Shown here: one piece after another, positions 9,354 to 16,523 of the stretch
Layout: the number at the start of each line of letters is the position of its first letter
Position numbering within the stretch: the stretch's first letter is position 1
Source: Comamonadaceae bacterium CG12_big_fil_rev_8_21_14_0_65_59_15
GTDB taxonomy: Bacteria; Pseudomonadota; Gammaproteobacteria; Burkholderiales; Burkholderiaceae_C
Direction: 5' to 3'
Assembly: GCA_002786915.1 (NCBI GenBank)
Contig: PCUV01000114.1
Coordinates: forward strand, 974-64,973
Length of the DNA: 64,000 nt
Translations under genes and position numbers: made by a program
The notes under the pieces: model-generated
Told to the model about the DNA's origin: nothing
What the model saw: only the letters and a program-made list of their open reading frames with translations
Databases searched by the model: none

Positions 9354-9366
9354 TGGATGACCTCTT

Positions 9367-11667
9367 TCAATTGGTAGTTGTTGTAGCGTCAGCGGTGTCT
9401 GTCGCCGCCTCTGATGGGATTTCTCTGCCATCTTCCTGGCCCAGAATAGGTGCCAAATAGCCCAAGAATAGATGTGCTTTTTGAACTGTCGACATCTCAG
9501 CATCCAGTGAACCCGTAGCATGCAGTTGCTCGCATAGTGGGGCCGCCAGACGCAAAACCTTGCGCGCTGAATAGATGGCAATATTTTTCTTCTTGGCCTT
9601 TTCACCAAAATCGGTCACGTCAACGCTTTTTGCCCAGCCCATATAGATGCGACTTCGCTCGGCTAACTCTGCAAGCGCTTGTGCCGGAGAATCTGCCGCT
9701 CTCCCCAAAAGGCCATTGCCGATGAGCGAATTTGGCACATCGCCGTCGCGCACTGCAATGCAATAGCACTTGTGCAGTTCGTCCATCATGGCCAGTAACC
9801 TGCCGATATGATAGGCAGACTCTTCAACATAGTTTTTGACATTTGAGTTCATGGCGTAAAGCAAGCTCCCGATAAGGCTAAGGGTTTGAGAAAGAGCGTA
9901 GTCAGGCCAAGGCCACGCTTTGGATTTAAACGAAAACTCACTCCACTTGACCAGTGTTATGGGGTCGTCTCGGTGCAATACATGCCCAGCGTGCGTGAGT
10001 AAAACGCTTGTGCGTGTCAGCGTAACTTCCAACAGATTTGCCGCAATGTCTTGCCACACACCTGGTTTGCGTAAGAAGAGATCAAGAATTTGCCCAACCG
10101 CAGGCGCTTCAACGACCGAGGTCTCCACGCCACTCCGAATCCATTGGCGAGAAAGTAGTCTGCTGATTTCCTCTGGAAACAGAAGCTTAGGCCTAACCCA
10201 TCGAACTGTTTTGTTTGCTTGTTTTGCAGTTCCCAGCTTTTCCACAGCTTGATCAGTTTTGGCGCGCAGAATCAACGGTACACACAGATTGGGTGGCAAG
10301 TTATTGGCCGATTCACTCCAGGCATCCACAGCGCTGACAAACTCGGTTCGACTCGGGTTGGCCGAATAGGCCAACTGCATCTGTCCACTCGAAATTTGAC
10401 GTATCAGAAGGATGATGATGTAGTCAGGCACTTGATCCGGCAGGACAATTTTTGAAAAAGCTTCAATAACTTGACGTGCTTGATCTTGAAATTCCTTGAT
10501 GCCATCATCTGGCAACTCGTCTGACTTGGCAAACAAATTGACCAGCGGTAAGTCTTCCAACGACATCGTTGGATAAGCAATCAAAACATCTTGTTCTTCC
10601 CTTTGTTTGTCAAATTTCCCATTACGAAGTGCACGCCAATTGGATCCTTGAGGCTTACTTGTAATTTCTGTTATGGCAGCCACCAGCATTCTTGCTGTCT
10701 CTGCTCCTATTGGAAATGCGTCGCTGTCCGCTCTCTGATAGCGAAAATTGCAAGCTGCATCACTGAATTTTGAGAACGGCGACAGCGGCTTATTAATAAC
10801 TGGGCGGGCACTCCATTTCGGGAAAGGTGTGGTCAAGGGTTCAGCGGTCTGGCTGGCAAACGCGCAAGCTCCGTTTTGAGAATTTGCCTTCTTTATATTG
10901 CTTTTTTGGTCCACATTTTCTATAGCAAGACATTCAAGAACAACCTGCTTGACACGTGGTGAATAGAGCGTAAATGTCAAGTCGTCGCTAGGTTTGAAAT
11001 CAAAGCAAAGTTGAATTCTGTCTTCTTCTTTTTTTGGCTTTTTCTCCGCCTTGATTTTTTCATCCTTGTTTTTCTTGCCTACAAAGGACTGGCCTGCCAA
11101 TAGATTTGCAAATGTAGCGAGAGTCTTTTCATCTTGGGGGGATTGCAAGGAGTTTTCAATGCCCTTCAACAGGTTCAAAGCGGCAGATTCAGTTGACTCA
11201 CAAAATTTATCGAAAGACGTTGAAAACTTCTTCAACTGAGCGAGGATTTCTCCCTCCTCAATGCTTTGCCAGCTTCGAATTCTTTGGCGATTTTTGTTAG
11301 CGCCGTCCACCATTTCAGAATCAATTTTTCGCTTTGATAACTGTTTTGAGATATCCAACAGCGCGATGACATCTTGCAAATTCACTGATTTTTTTTCAAG
11401 CAACTCGGCAGGCACTGGCAAGGCGGGGATCAGCTTTAAGCGAACTGCAGGAAAGAACTTGAAGTTACCACTTTGCAAAGTCCAAAGGCCAGGCTCTTCG
11501 TCCTTGGTGATTGGCAATATGCGAACAATCACTCCGTCTTCATTGAGTACAACCCTCAACGTTGGCAAGGTACTCAACCCCGGAATACCAAGGTCCTTGT
11601 GCACCAGGCCGGTTTTGATACCCTGCCCGGCCAAGTTTCGCGCGATTTGAAACAACTCAGTCAGCAT
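9367..11667 (-). CDS. cas8c: Large Cascade subunit Cas8 (I-C-like, possibly Csp2-type)
   Basis: A 766-residue protein between cas5 and cas7, the position of the Cascade large subunit, which checks the PAM and recruits Cas3. The start MLTELFQIARNLAGQG follows GGTGAGG and overlaps the cas5 stop by 11 bases; a second in-frame ATG lies 30 bases upstream. The sequence is not the typical Csd1 of about 600 residues. Its length and N-terminus recall the Csp2 ('Pging') group usually lumped with Cas8c. Residues about 210-230 are a Lys-rich linker. The role is assigned by context and overall pattern; the subfamily is uncertain. Confidence 0.8.
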   Translation of the reverse strand: MLTELFQIARNLAGQGIKTGLVHKDLGIPGLSTLPTLRVVLNEDGVIVRILPITKDEEPGLWTLQSGNFKFFPAVRLKLIPALPVPAELLEKKSVNLQDVIALLDISKQLSKRKIDSEMVDGANKNRQRIRSWQSIEEGEILAQLKKFSTSFDKFCESTESAALNLLKGIENSLQSPQDEKTLATFANLLAGQSFVGKKNKDEKIKAEKKPKKEEDRIQLCFDFKPSDDLTFTLYSPRVKQVVLECLAIENVDQKSNIKKANSQNGACAFASQTAEPLTTPFPKWSARPVINKPLSPFSKFSDAACNFRYQRADSDAFPIGAETARMLVAAITEITSKPQGSNWRALRNGKFDKQREEQDVLIAYPTMSLEDLPLVNLFAKSDELPDDGIKEFQDQARQVIEAFSKIVLPDQVPDYIIILLIRQISSGQMQLAYSANPSRTEFVSAVDAWSESANNLPPNLCVPLILRAKTDQAVEKLGTAKQANKTVRWVRPKLLFPEEISRLLSRQWIRSGVETSVVEAPAVGQILDLFLRKPGVWQDIAANLLEVTLTRTSVLLTHAGHVLHRDDPITLVKWSEFSFKSKAWPWPDYALSQTLSLIGSLLYAMNSNVKNYVEESAYHIGRLLAMMDELHKCYCIAVRDGDVPNSLIGNGLLGRAADSPAQALAELAERSRIYMGWAKSVDVTDFGEKAKKKNIAIYSARKVLRLAAPLCEQLHATGSLDAEMSTVQKAHLFLGYLAPILGQEDGREIPSEAATDTADATTTTN

Positions 11668-12358
11668 CGGGCACCTCACCAAAATGAAGCTTTCCATTCA
11701 CTACGGTGACCTCAGGAAACCGAAGAACGCCGCCCTTTACATCCAACTCTCTAAACGACGGCTGATAGGTGCCGCGTACTGGGGCATCCCACATTGATAG
11801 CAAGAACGCCGGTAAAGCTAAATTGAGATCACTTTGCAAAACTGGGGATACTGGAGCGATGTCGTGATTGCGAAACGGGCCAAAGTACGTTGGCAAAAAT
11901 TCTTTCCACCCAAGACAGGGGGCATATTTGGAAACACCCCTTGCCAACCGCCGAATAAACATTTCTTGCAGGGCATGTGCCGCGTTGACACCGCCTGACC
12001 GTGAGCTTCCTATAGGTATGCAGTCACCGTTAACGCGAAAGCAAACATCGACAAGAATAGTTGCAGGTAGTTGATATGCAGCGTCTTTACTGATTTGTGA
12101 GCCCTTTCGCAGTGGCCCGCGGTAGTTGACAACATATTTTTCATAGCGAACTGGTAGCCAAATCTCCACGCTAGTCGGATTGAAGAATGCTGCGGGATCC
12201 GTCCCGCCGGTGAAAAAACCGCGCACTACCGCCTCAAACATTGCTTTACAAGCTGACCATGTTGGCAACGGGTATGAAATCGGAGCTGCACCCGTATCAG
12301 GTCTGGCAAACATAGCCGCTGGCCCGGCAATTTCAAAGCTAACTGGATATTTTTTCAT
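11657..12358 (-). CDS. cas5: Cas5 (likely pre-crRNA processing endonuclease)
   Basis: In systems without Cas6, as here, Cas5 both cuts pre-crRNA in the repeat hairpin and caps the 5' handle. The protein is 233 residues and starts MKKYPVSFEIAGPAAMFARP. The first strand and SYPLPTWSACKAMFEAVV match the Cas5 N-terminal RRM, and YEKYVVNYRGPLRKG corresponds to the I-C region before the catalytic segment. The C-terminal SMWDAPVRGTYQPSFRELDVKGGVL is Gly-rich, as in the family. It is the first gene of the cas operon and overlaps cas8 by 11 bases. Cas6 is absent from the window, which supports the dual role. Confidence 0.9.
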   Translation of the reverse strand: MKKYPVSFEIAGPAAMFARPDTGAAPISYPLPTWSACKAMFEAVVRGFFTGGTDPAAFFNPTSVEIWLPVRYEKYVVNYRGPLRKGSQISKDAAYQLPATILVDVCFRVNGDCIPIGSSRSGGVNAAHALQEMFIRRLARGVSKYAPCLGWKEFLPTYFGPFRNHDIAPVSPVLQSDLNLALPAFLLSMWDAPVRGTYQPSFRELDVKGGVLRFPEVTVVNGKLHFGEVPDAD

Positions 12359-12391
12359 ACGCTTTTTCTTGAATATGTGTAGAGCATAAGA

Positions 12392-12422
12392 CGTGAGAGG
12401 TCCACCAGATGAACCTCTCACG
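12392..12422. promoter_or_regulatory. 10-bp inverted repeat upstream of cas5
   Basis: CGTGAGAGGT (12392-12401) and ACCTCTCACG (12413-12422) are perfect inverted repeats around an 11-nt loop, placed between the WYL gene stop and the cas5 start. The half-site GAACCTCTCA (12411-12420) also occurs exactly in the CRISPR leader at 2548-2557. It could be an operator for the adjacent WYL protein or an attenuator; there is no T-run, so a simple terminator is less likely. Confidence 0.6.
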
Positions 12423-12428
12423 CACCCC

Positions 12429-13409
12429 TCAAAAATATTTCTCCCCCATCTTCTTCACCTCGTCGGCGACCACCTTGCGCAGCGAAGGCGGCCCCAGCAC
12501 TTCGCAATGCGTGCCGTGTTTCAGGATGTCCATGATCAGCTCGCGGTGGTCGGTGTAGGGCAGGCGCAGCAGGTAGCTGCCGTCGCTTTCAACCTTGCCG
12601 ACTTGCTCGGCATGCCACTGCTCTTGCGCCACCCAGCGGGCACGCTCGGGGGAAAAGCGCAGGCGGGCCCAGCGCACCGTACCGCCTGAAAAAATGCCGT
12701 AGCCGGGGCCGAAGGTGCTGCTGAGTTTAGCGGCGCTGACTTCACGCGCGGGCTCGTTCAGCGGCTCCAGCCGGGTGATGGCATCCAGCGCGAAATTACG
12801 CAGGCCCTGGCGCTGGTGGCACCAGGCATCCAGGTACCAGTTGTCGCGGTAGTGCACCAGGCGCTGGGGTGAGATGTCGCGCTCGGTGGTGCTGCCGTTG
12901 CCGCGTGCGGTGTAGGCGATGTGTATGCGCTTGCGCTGGGCCAGGGCGGTGGCGACTTGCTCAAAGTGACGTGGGCGCACGCTGCGTTGCGCCAGGCGGA
13001 TGATGCGCACGCGCTGGCGCAGCTCGGTGGCCTCCAGGTTGCCTTCTGGCCCCAGCAGGGCGTTCAGGCGTTCCATCAGCGGGGCGATGTGGGCAGTCAA
13101 AACACTGCCTGCATCCAGCCCGGCCAGCAATTGCTGCATGGTCAGCAGGGCGTGGATTTCGGTGGGCGAGAACCACAGGCCGGGCAGTTCGTGCGGATGG
13201 TGGTCGGCCGGGTCAGGGCTGCCGCGCCGGTAGCCGCCCAGCTCGCGACTGTAGATGATGGGGTTGTGCAGACGTTCGCACAGGTACTTCAGGTCGCGCT
13301 TGAGGGTGGAGCGCGAAACTTCCAGCGCACGCTGAAACTCGGCAAATCTGACGCTCGTGTGGGCGCGCAGCATCTCATTGATTTTGTAAAACCGTTCGGT
13401 TCGGTTCAC
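12429..13409 (-). CDS. WYL-domain transcriptional regulator linked to cas operon
   Basis: A 326-residue regulator with an N-terminal winged helix (residues 1-60, MNRTERFYKINEMLRAHTSV through VSRSTLKRDLKYL) of the DeoR-like HTH_11 type. A WYL ligand-sensing domain follows (about 145-215, RKRIHIAYTARGNGSTTERD then LVHYRDNWYLDAWC) with a WCX tail. Such proteins commonly repress CRISPR-Cas or other defence operons and are thought to sense nucleic-acid ligands. It lies 70 bases upstream of cas5 on the same strand, with a palindrome in the gap. The identity of the regulator is firm; that it controls cas is inferred from position. Confidence 0.92.
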   Translation of the reverse strand: MNRTERFYKINEMLRAHTSVRFAEFQRALEVSRSTLKRDLKYLCERLHNPIIYSRELGGYRRGSPDPADHHPHELPGLWFSPTEIHALLTMQQLLAGLDAGSVLTAHIAPLMERLNALLGPEGNLEATELRQRVRIIRLAQRSVRPRHFEQVATALAQRKRIHIAYTARGNGSTTERDISPQRLVHYRDNWYLDAWCHQRQGLRNFALDAITRLEPLNEPAREVSAAKLSSTFGPGYGIFSGGTVRWARLRFSPERARWVAQEQWHAEQVGKVESDGSYLLRLPYTDHRELIMDILKHGTHCEVLGPPSLRKVVADEVKKMGEKYF

Positions 13410-13507
13410 CGATGTCTCCTAGCTGCTGTTGCTGCATTATCCTGCCAGGCATTGTGCCAAGCTGCTGAACTTGCGGGCCAGACCAGTTAGAGCGCTATCC
13501 ATATCGC

Positions 13508-13745
13508 CCTGAGATCATTCGCATTGGTGATCATGGGGCTGGTGTTGACCGAGCTGTCCTGGCATTGAAAAAATGTGCGCGCGTCGTTGCGCTCCAAAAA
13601 CTTGCGCGGGTTCATGCCTTGCGCCCAGGCGCGTGTCGGGGGTCAGCAGCGCGTTGGCAATTTCATCCAGGCCATCCCATGCCGCCTGTGTCTCCCGCCG
13701 GTGCATAAACGCGGTGCACATCGGCCAGCGACAGAAAAACTGCAA
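13508..13745 (-). pseudogene. ttuD: Decayed C-terminal fragment of a glycerate 2-kinase gene
   Basis: This stretch matches the C-terminal coding part of the intact kinase gene at 18804-20114 in the same orientation. Nearly identical runs are seen, for example over TGTGCGCGCGTCGTTGCG and over the codons for ALLTPDT and the EIA-ALLTPDT turn. A 6-base deletion, internal frameshifts and loss of the rest of the gene show it is dead. Its left end corresponds to the kinase C-terminus; the right part fades at about 13745. It marks an old duplication bracketing the 13.8-18.8 kb gene set. Confidence 0.82.
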
Positions 13746-13801
13746 ATTCAGACTACCTGATCCGGCGGGAATCCAGCAATGGCACTGATTGCCTCTTGTG
13801 G

Positions 13802-13867
13802 CTGCGGCTTGCAGCCGCAGATGCTAGGGCAAACGGCAAAATGCCGCTTCCACAGGTGCCACACCTG
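13802..13867. repeat. Three consecutive perfect hairpins
   Basis: CTGCGGCT-TGC-AGCCGCAG (13802-13820), CGGCA-AAA-TGCCG (13834-13846) and CAGGTG-CCA-CACCTG (13853-13867) follow one another, each with a 3-nt loop. They lie between the kinase pseudogene and the end of the CcdA-like gene. No T-run follows. The role is unknown; a transcript-end or REP-like structure is possible. Confidence 0.7.
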
Positions 13868-13900
13868 AATCCAGTTTTCAAGCACTTGCCCACCGGATGA

Positions 13901-14635
13901 TCAAAGCTGCACCGTCAGGTTGACCCACGCATTGGGCAGCGCATCCAAGACACGCGCCTCCAACCACTTGTCGCCACCGGTCAAAATGGCCACGCCCATG
14001 GCCCCCAGCAGTAGGGCAAAGCCGGTGCGCACCGCCGCCATGCGTGCCAGCACCCAGTCGCGTACGCGCATGAAACCCTTGCGTGAGGCATAGGCCACAG
14101 CCACCAGCGGCAAAGCTGCGCCCAGCCCGAAAATGCCCAGCACCACACCGCCGCGCGCCACGCCCCCCTCGCTGGCCACCAGCGTCAGGGCCGAACCCAG
14201 CAGAGGGCCAGAGCAGGGGCTCCACACCAGCCCCAGCACACCGCCCAGCAGCAGCGCACCCATGAGCGAGCCGCCATCGAGTCGGCTGGACGCCGCGTTG
14301 GCCGAGCTGGCGATCGGCAGCATCCACTGCGTGAAACGCTCGCCCAGCGCAGGCACCAGCATTACCAGCGCCAAGGCGATCAACAGCACTGCGCCAGCGG
14401 TGCGCACGTTGTCGCCGTCCAGACCCAGCGCCGGGCCGAGTGCACCCAGCACCATGCCGATGAGCGCAAATGACGTGGTCATACCCACGCCCATGGCCAC
14501 AGGGGCCAGCCGATGCCCCTGCAACGCGCCACCAAGCACCAGTGGCAGCAGCGGAAAGACGCAGGGTGACAGCGTGGTCAGGCCACCGGCGGCCAGGCTC
14601 AAACCGATCTGGGGTATCGACAAGGTCAGTGACAT
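13901..14635 (-). CDS. CcdA/DsbD-like thiol-disulfide transmembrane protein
   Basis: A 244-residue membrane protein with about six hydrophobic segments. Two conserved Cys motifs are placed as in CcdA/DsbD-beta: LSPCVFPLLPLVLGG near residue 25 and VWSPCSGPLLGSAL near 165. Such proteins pass electrons from cytoplasmic thioredoxin to periplasmic thiol proteins. It starts 13 bases after the stop of a periplasmic thioredoxin-like gene on the same strand, a natural partner. It is the last gene of a leftward set that includes two Cys-rich exported proteins, so those are plausible clients. The specific substrate is not shown by sequence. Confidence 0.88.
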   Translation of the reverse strand: MSLTLSIPQIGLSLAAGGLTTLSPCVFPLLPLVLGGALQGHRLAPVAMGVGMTTSFALIGMVLGALGPALGLDGDNVRTAGAVLLIALALVMLVPALGERFTQWMLPIASSANAASSRLDGGSLMGALLLGGVLGLVWSPCSGPLLGSALTLVASEGGVARGGVVLGIFGLGAALPLVAVAYASRKGFMRVRDWVLARMAAVRTGFALLLGAMGVAILTGGDKWLEARVLDALPNAWVNLTVQL

Positions 14636-14648
14636 GGGCAGGCGACGT

Positions 14649-15029
14649 TCACAACGCAGATTTCAGCGCGCCGCGAATGCCGCCGGGCGAGGTATCGCCC
14701 ACCACGCGGTAGGTTTCCTTGTCGCCGCGCAGCACCACCAGAGTGGATTGGGCGCGCACGTTGAAGCGGCGTTTAAGGTCTTTTTCGGTGTCGTAGTTGA
14801 CCACCAGCACCGTGATGTCGAGCCCGGCTTCAGACTTCAGGCCTTGCAGAACCTGGCTCTGCGCGCGGCAGGTGGGGCACCAGTCGGCATGAAAGTGCAG
14901 TGCCACCGGTTGGTTGGCCTTTTGGGCCTGACTCAAGGCGGTTGCACTGTAGGGCTGGATGTCAAGTGCCTGTGCGGCCATCGCGCTCACCGCCAGCAAG
15001 GTCGTCAGAAAAAGGTGTTTGAGATGCAT
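14649..15029 (-). CDS. Exported thioredoxin-like protein (CPTC)
   Basis: A 126-residue protein with a clear signal peptide (MHLKHLFLTTLLAVSAMAAQA, cleavage after about residue 21) and a thioredoxin fold whose active site is WCPTC in LHFHADWCPTCRAQ. Later strands (VLVVNYDTEKDLKRRFNV, STLVVLRGDKE) fit the fold and carry the usual short spacing. It should act in the periplasm as a reductase or oxidase of thiols. The next gene encodes a CcdA-like electron donor, and upstream lie an unknown His-rich protein and two Cys-rich exported proteins; they probably work together. Confidence 0.9.
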   Translation of the reverse strand: MHLKHLFLTTLLAVSAMAAQALDIQPYSATALSQAQKANQPVALHFHADWCPTCRAQSQVLQGLKSEAGLDITVLVVNYDTEKDLKRRFNVRAQSTLVVLRGDKETYRVVGDTSPGGIRGALKSAL

Positions 15030-15093
15030 GAAACTTCTTTCAAGATAAGGGGTAATACCAGGTCAGGGCAAGTAGCCAGACAGACGCATCCGA

Positions 15094-15801
15094 TCACGCG
15101 CCGCGCCGGGCGGACTCAGCCTCCAGCACGTCCATGTCAGCCAGCCAGTCAATGGCGCTGAGACTGAGCACCTCCAGTCGGTGGTCTTGCAAAGCACCAG
15201 GCAAGTTGGCCCGGCGCTGTAGTCGCTGGTCGCGCCGCATCAGCAGCTCATGGATCAAAGGACGGTACAGGCGCACAAAACCCGTCAACCAGCCGCAAGA
15301 CGGCTCATACCCCGGCAGCGGCCCCATGGTGAACCGATCGACGCACGCCAGGGTGCGCGCTGCGTCAAGCCAGTGGCCATCGGTAACCCATTGGTTGACG
15401 GTGAACAGCGCTACCGGCAAGCCACGGGCATCGAGCGAAATCGCAAACAGATGGGTCGGCTCGGTGCGATTCCAGCGCGGTTTACCAGCGCGAAAGTAAC
15501 GCCTGCGCCCGCTGGCCGTGGCATGCCAGAACAAGTGCAAGTGCCCGTGCTCCTGGTCACCGTCGCGGTGCGAATGGTAGTAACACTGGGAGCCGCTGCG
15601 CAGGTCCACCAAGTCATCGGGTGGGTAATGTTCAAACTCCAGCACGTCCCGTCCGCCAATCCAGTTTTGCAGCAACGACCCGTGCGCAGCCGTTGCGGCC
15701 GAAAACGCGGCCACACTGGTGCGCGCGTATTGCAACGCCGCCGCCAGTTGTGCACTGGACGCGGCGCGCCAATGCCGTCTCAGAAATGGTGAAGCCGTCA
15801 T
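15094..15801 (-). CDS. Unrecognised His-rich protein beside Cys-rich peptides
   Basis: A 235-residue protein (start MTASPFLRRH) that I cannot place with certainty; it resembles an uncharacterised DUF family. The most striking feature is a central His-rich segment, YYHSHRDGDQEHGHLHLFWH, which could bind metal, preceded by FEHYPPDDLVDLRSGSQC. LFAISLDARGLPVALFTVNQWVTDGHW follows. There is no signal peptide or membrane segment. It lies 31 bases after the smaller Cys-rich peptide gene and 64 bases before the thioredoxin gene, all leftward. A role in modifying, loading or handling the Cys-rich peptides is a guess from position. Confidence 0.75.
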   Translation of the reverse strand: MTASPFLRRHWRAASSAQLAAALQYARTSVAAFSAATAAHGSLLQNWIGGRDVLEFEHYPPDDLVDLRSGSQCYYHSHRDGDQEHGHLHLFWHATASGRRRYFRAGKPRWNRTEPTHLFAISLDARGLPVALFTVNQWVTDGHWLDAARTLACVDRFTMGPLPGYEPSCGWLTGFVRLYRPLIHELLMRRDQRLQRRANLPGALQDHRLEVLSLSAIDWLADMDVLEAESARRGA

Positions 15802-15832
15802 GCTGACTAAACAGCCACTCAGTTTGCTGCGC

Positions 15833-16012
15833 TCACTTGGCAGCGCAGGCGCCGCATTTGGCTTTGCACGCGCCGCATTTCTGCATGGTGCTCTTGGCCC
15901 CACACTTGTTGCCGCTGCAAGCACGACACATCATGGAGCAACCACCGAGTGCAGCGCTGGTGACAACCGCCACAGCCAGGGCTTTTGCAAGGTGAGATGA
16001 GAGTGAATTCAT
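15833..16012 (-). CDS. Small exported Cys-rich protein (59 aa)
   Basis: MNSLSSHLAKALAVAVVTSA is a signal sequence, followed by LGGC, which could be a lipobox; a signal peptidase I site is the alternative. The mature part has eight Cys in about 35 residues, including KCGACKAKCGAC. The same motif occurs in the next gene upstream, so the two are paralogues. The high Cys, Ala and Lys content and small size suggest metal binding in the periplasm, similar in style to bufferin/HvfA-type copper-buffering peptides, but the EGKC motif and DUF692 partner of those are absent. The gap to the upstream paralogue is 38 bases. Confidence 0.82.
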   Translation of the reverse strand: MNSLSSHLAKALAVAVVTSAALGGCSMMCRACSGNKCGAKSTMQKCGACKAKCGACAAK

Positions 16013-16050
16013 GGTCTTTCTCCTGAGAATGAGACGGAAAAATTGACAAA

Positions 16051-16329
16051 CTATTTGGCAGCCGCGCAGCTCTTGGCACCACATTTGGCACCGCACTTGG
16101 ATTTCATTTTCTTGGCTTTGGCTTTGGCCTTGTGTGCCTTACTTGCTGCACAGGTGGGCATGGCAGCGGCACCACATTTGGCTTTACAGGCACCACATTT
16201 GGACATGCTGGTTTTTGGACCACATTTGGCACCAGCACAGCCCGCCGCAAAAGCACCACCAGAAAGGGCGGCAGCGGTGACCACGGCAGAGGCAAGGGTT
16301 TTGGCGATTTGAGAAGAAAAATGACGCAT
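16051..16329 (-). CDS. Exported Cys-rich low-complexity protein (92 aa)
   Basis: The start MRHFSSQIAKTLASAVVTAA leads into an AFA cleavage site at about residue 27. The remainder is made of KCG/AKCG units: GCAGAKCG, SKCGACKAKCGAA, KSKCGAKCGAKSC, nine Cys in all, interrupted by a basic HKAKAKAKK stretch. It is a paralogue of the 59-residue protein downstream and the first gene of the leftward set. A candidate ECF-type promoter (TGTAAGAA plus CGACTAT) lies 75-104 bases upstream, and an ECF sigma operon is divergently placed. It is probably a periplasmic metal or thiol buffer, or a modified peptide precursor. Confidence 0.82.
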   Translation of the reverse strand: MRHFSSQIAKTLASAVVTAAALSGGAFAAGCAGAKCGPKTSMSKCGACKAKCGAAAMPTCAASKAHKAKAKAKKMKSKCGAKCGAKSCAAAK

Positions 16330-16403
16330 GGAAATGTCCTTGGTTGAAGTTGCAGACGACAAAAAACAAAGAAGATCAAGCACAGGACTTGAGGTTCAAT
16401 CGC

Positions 16404-16433
16404 ATAGTCGTGCCAGTCGGCCAAGTTCTTACA
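16404..16433 (-). promoter_or_regulatory. Candidate ECF-type promoter for the Cys-rich set
   Basis: On the minus strand TGTAAGAA (16426-16433) is followed after 15 bases by CGACTAT (16404-16410), upstream of the 92-residue Cys-rich gene. The layout resembles ECF promoters with a GTAA-type -35 box. An ECF-type sigma gene lies in the divergent operon. This is a visual match only. Confidence 0.35.
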
Positions 16434-16523
16434 GTCCCCGCCATGCCTGCGCCATGGAGCTTGTAACAAACCCGTGTCGCACAGCGACTGAATCGCCATT
16501 GCAGCAGATCAGAAAGCATTTCC

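Noticed and set aside
15094-16329. A bufferin/methanobactin-like operon
   Set aside because: No DUF692 or DUF2063 partner and no EGKC motif; only the Cys-rich style and sigma link are shared.
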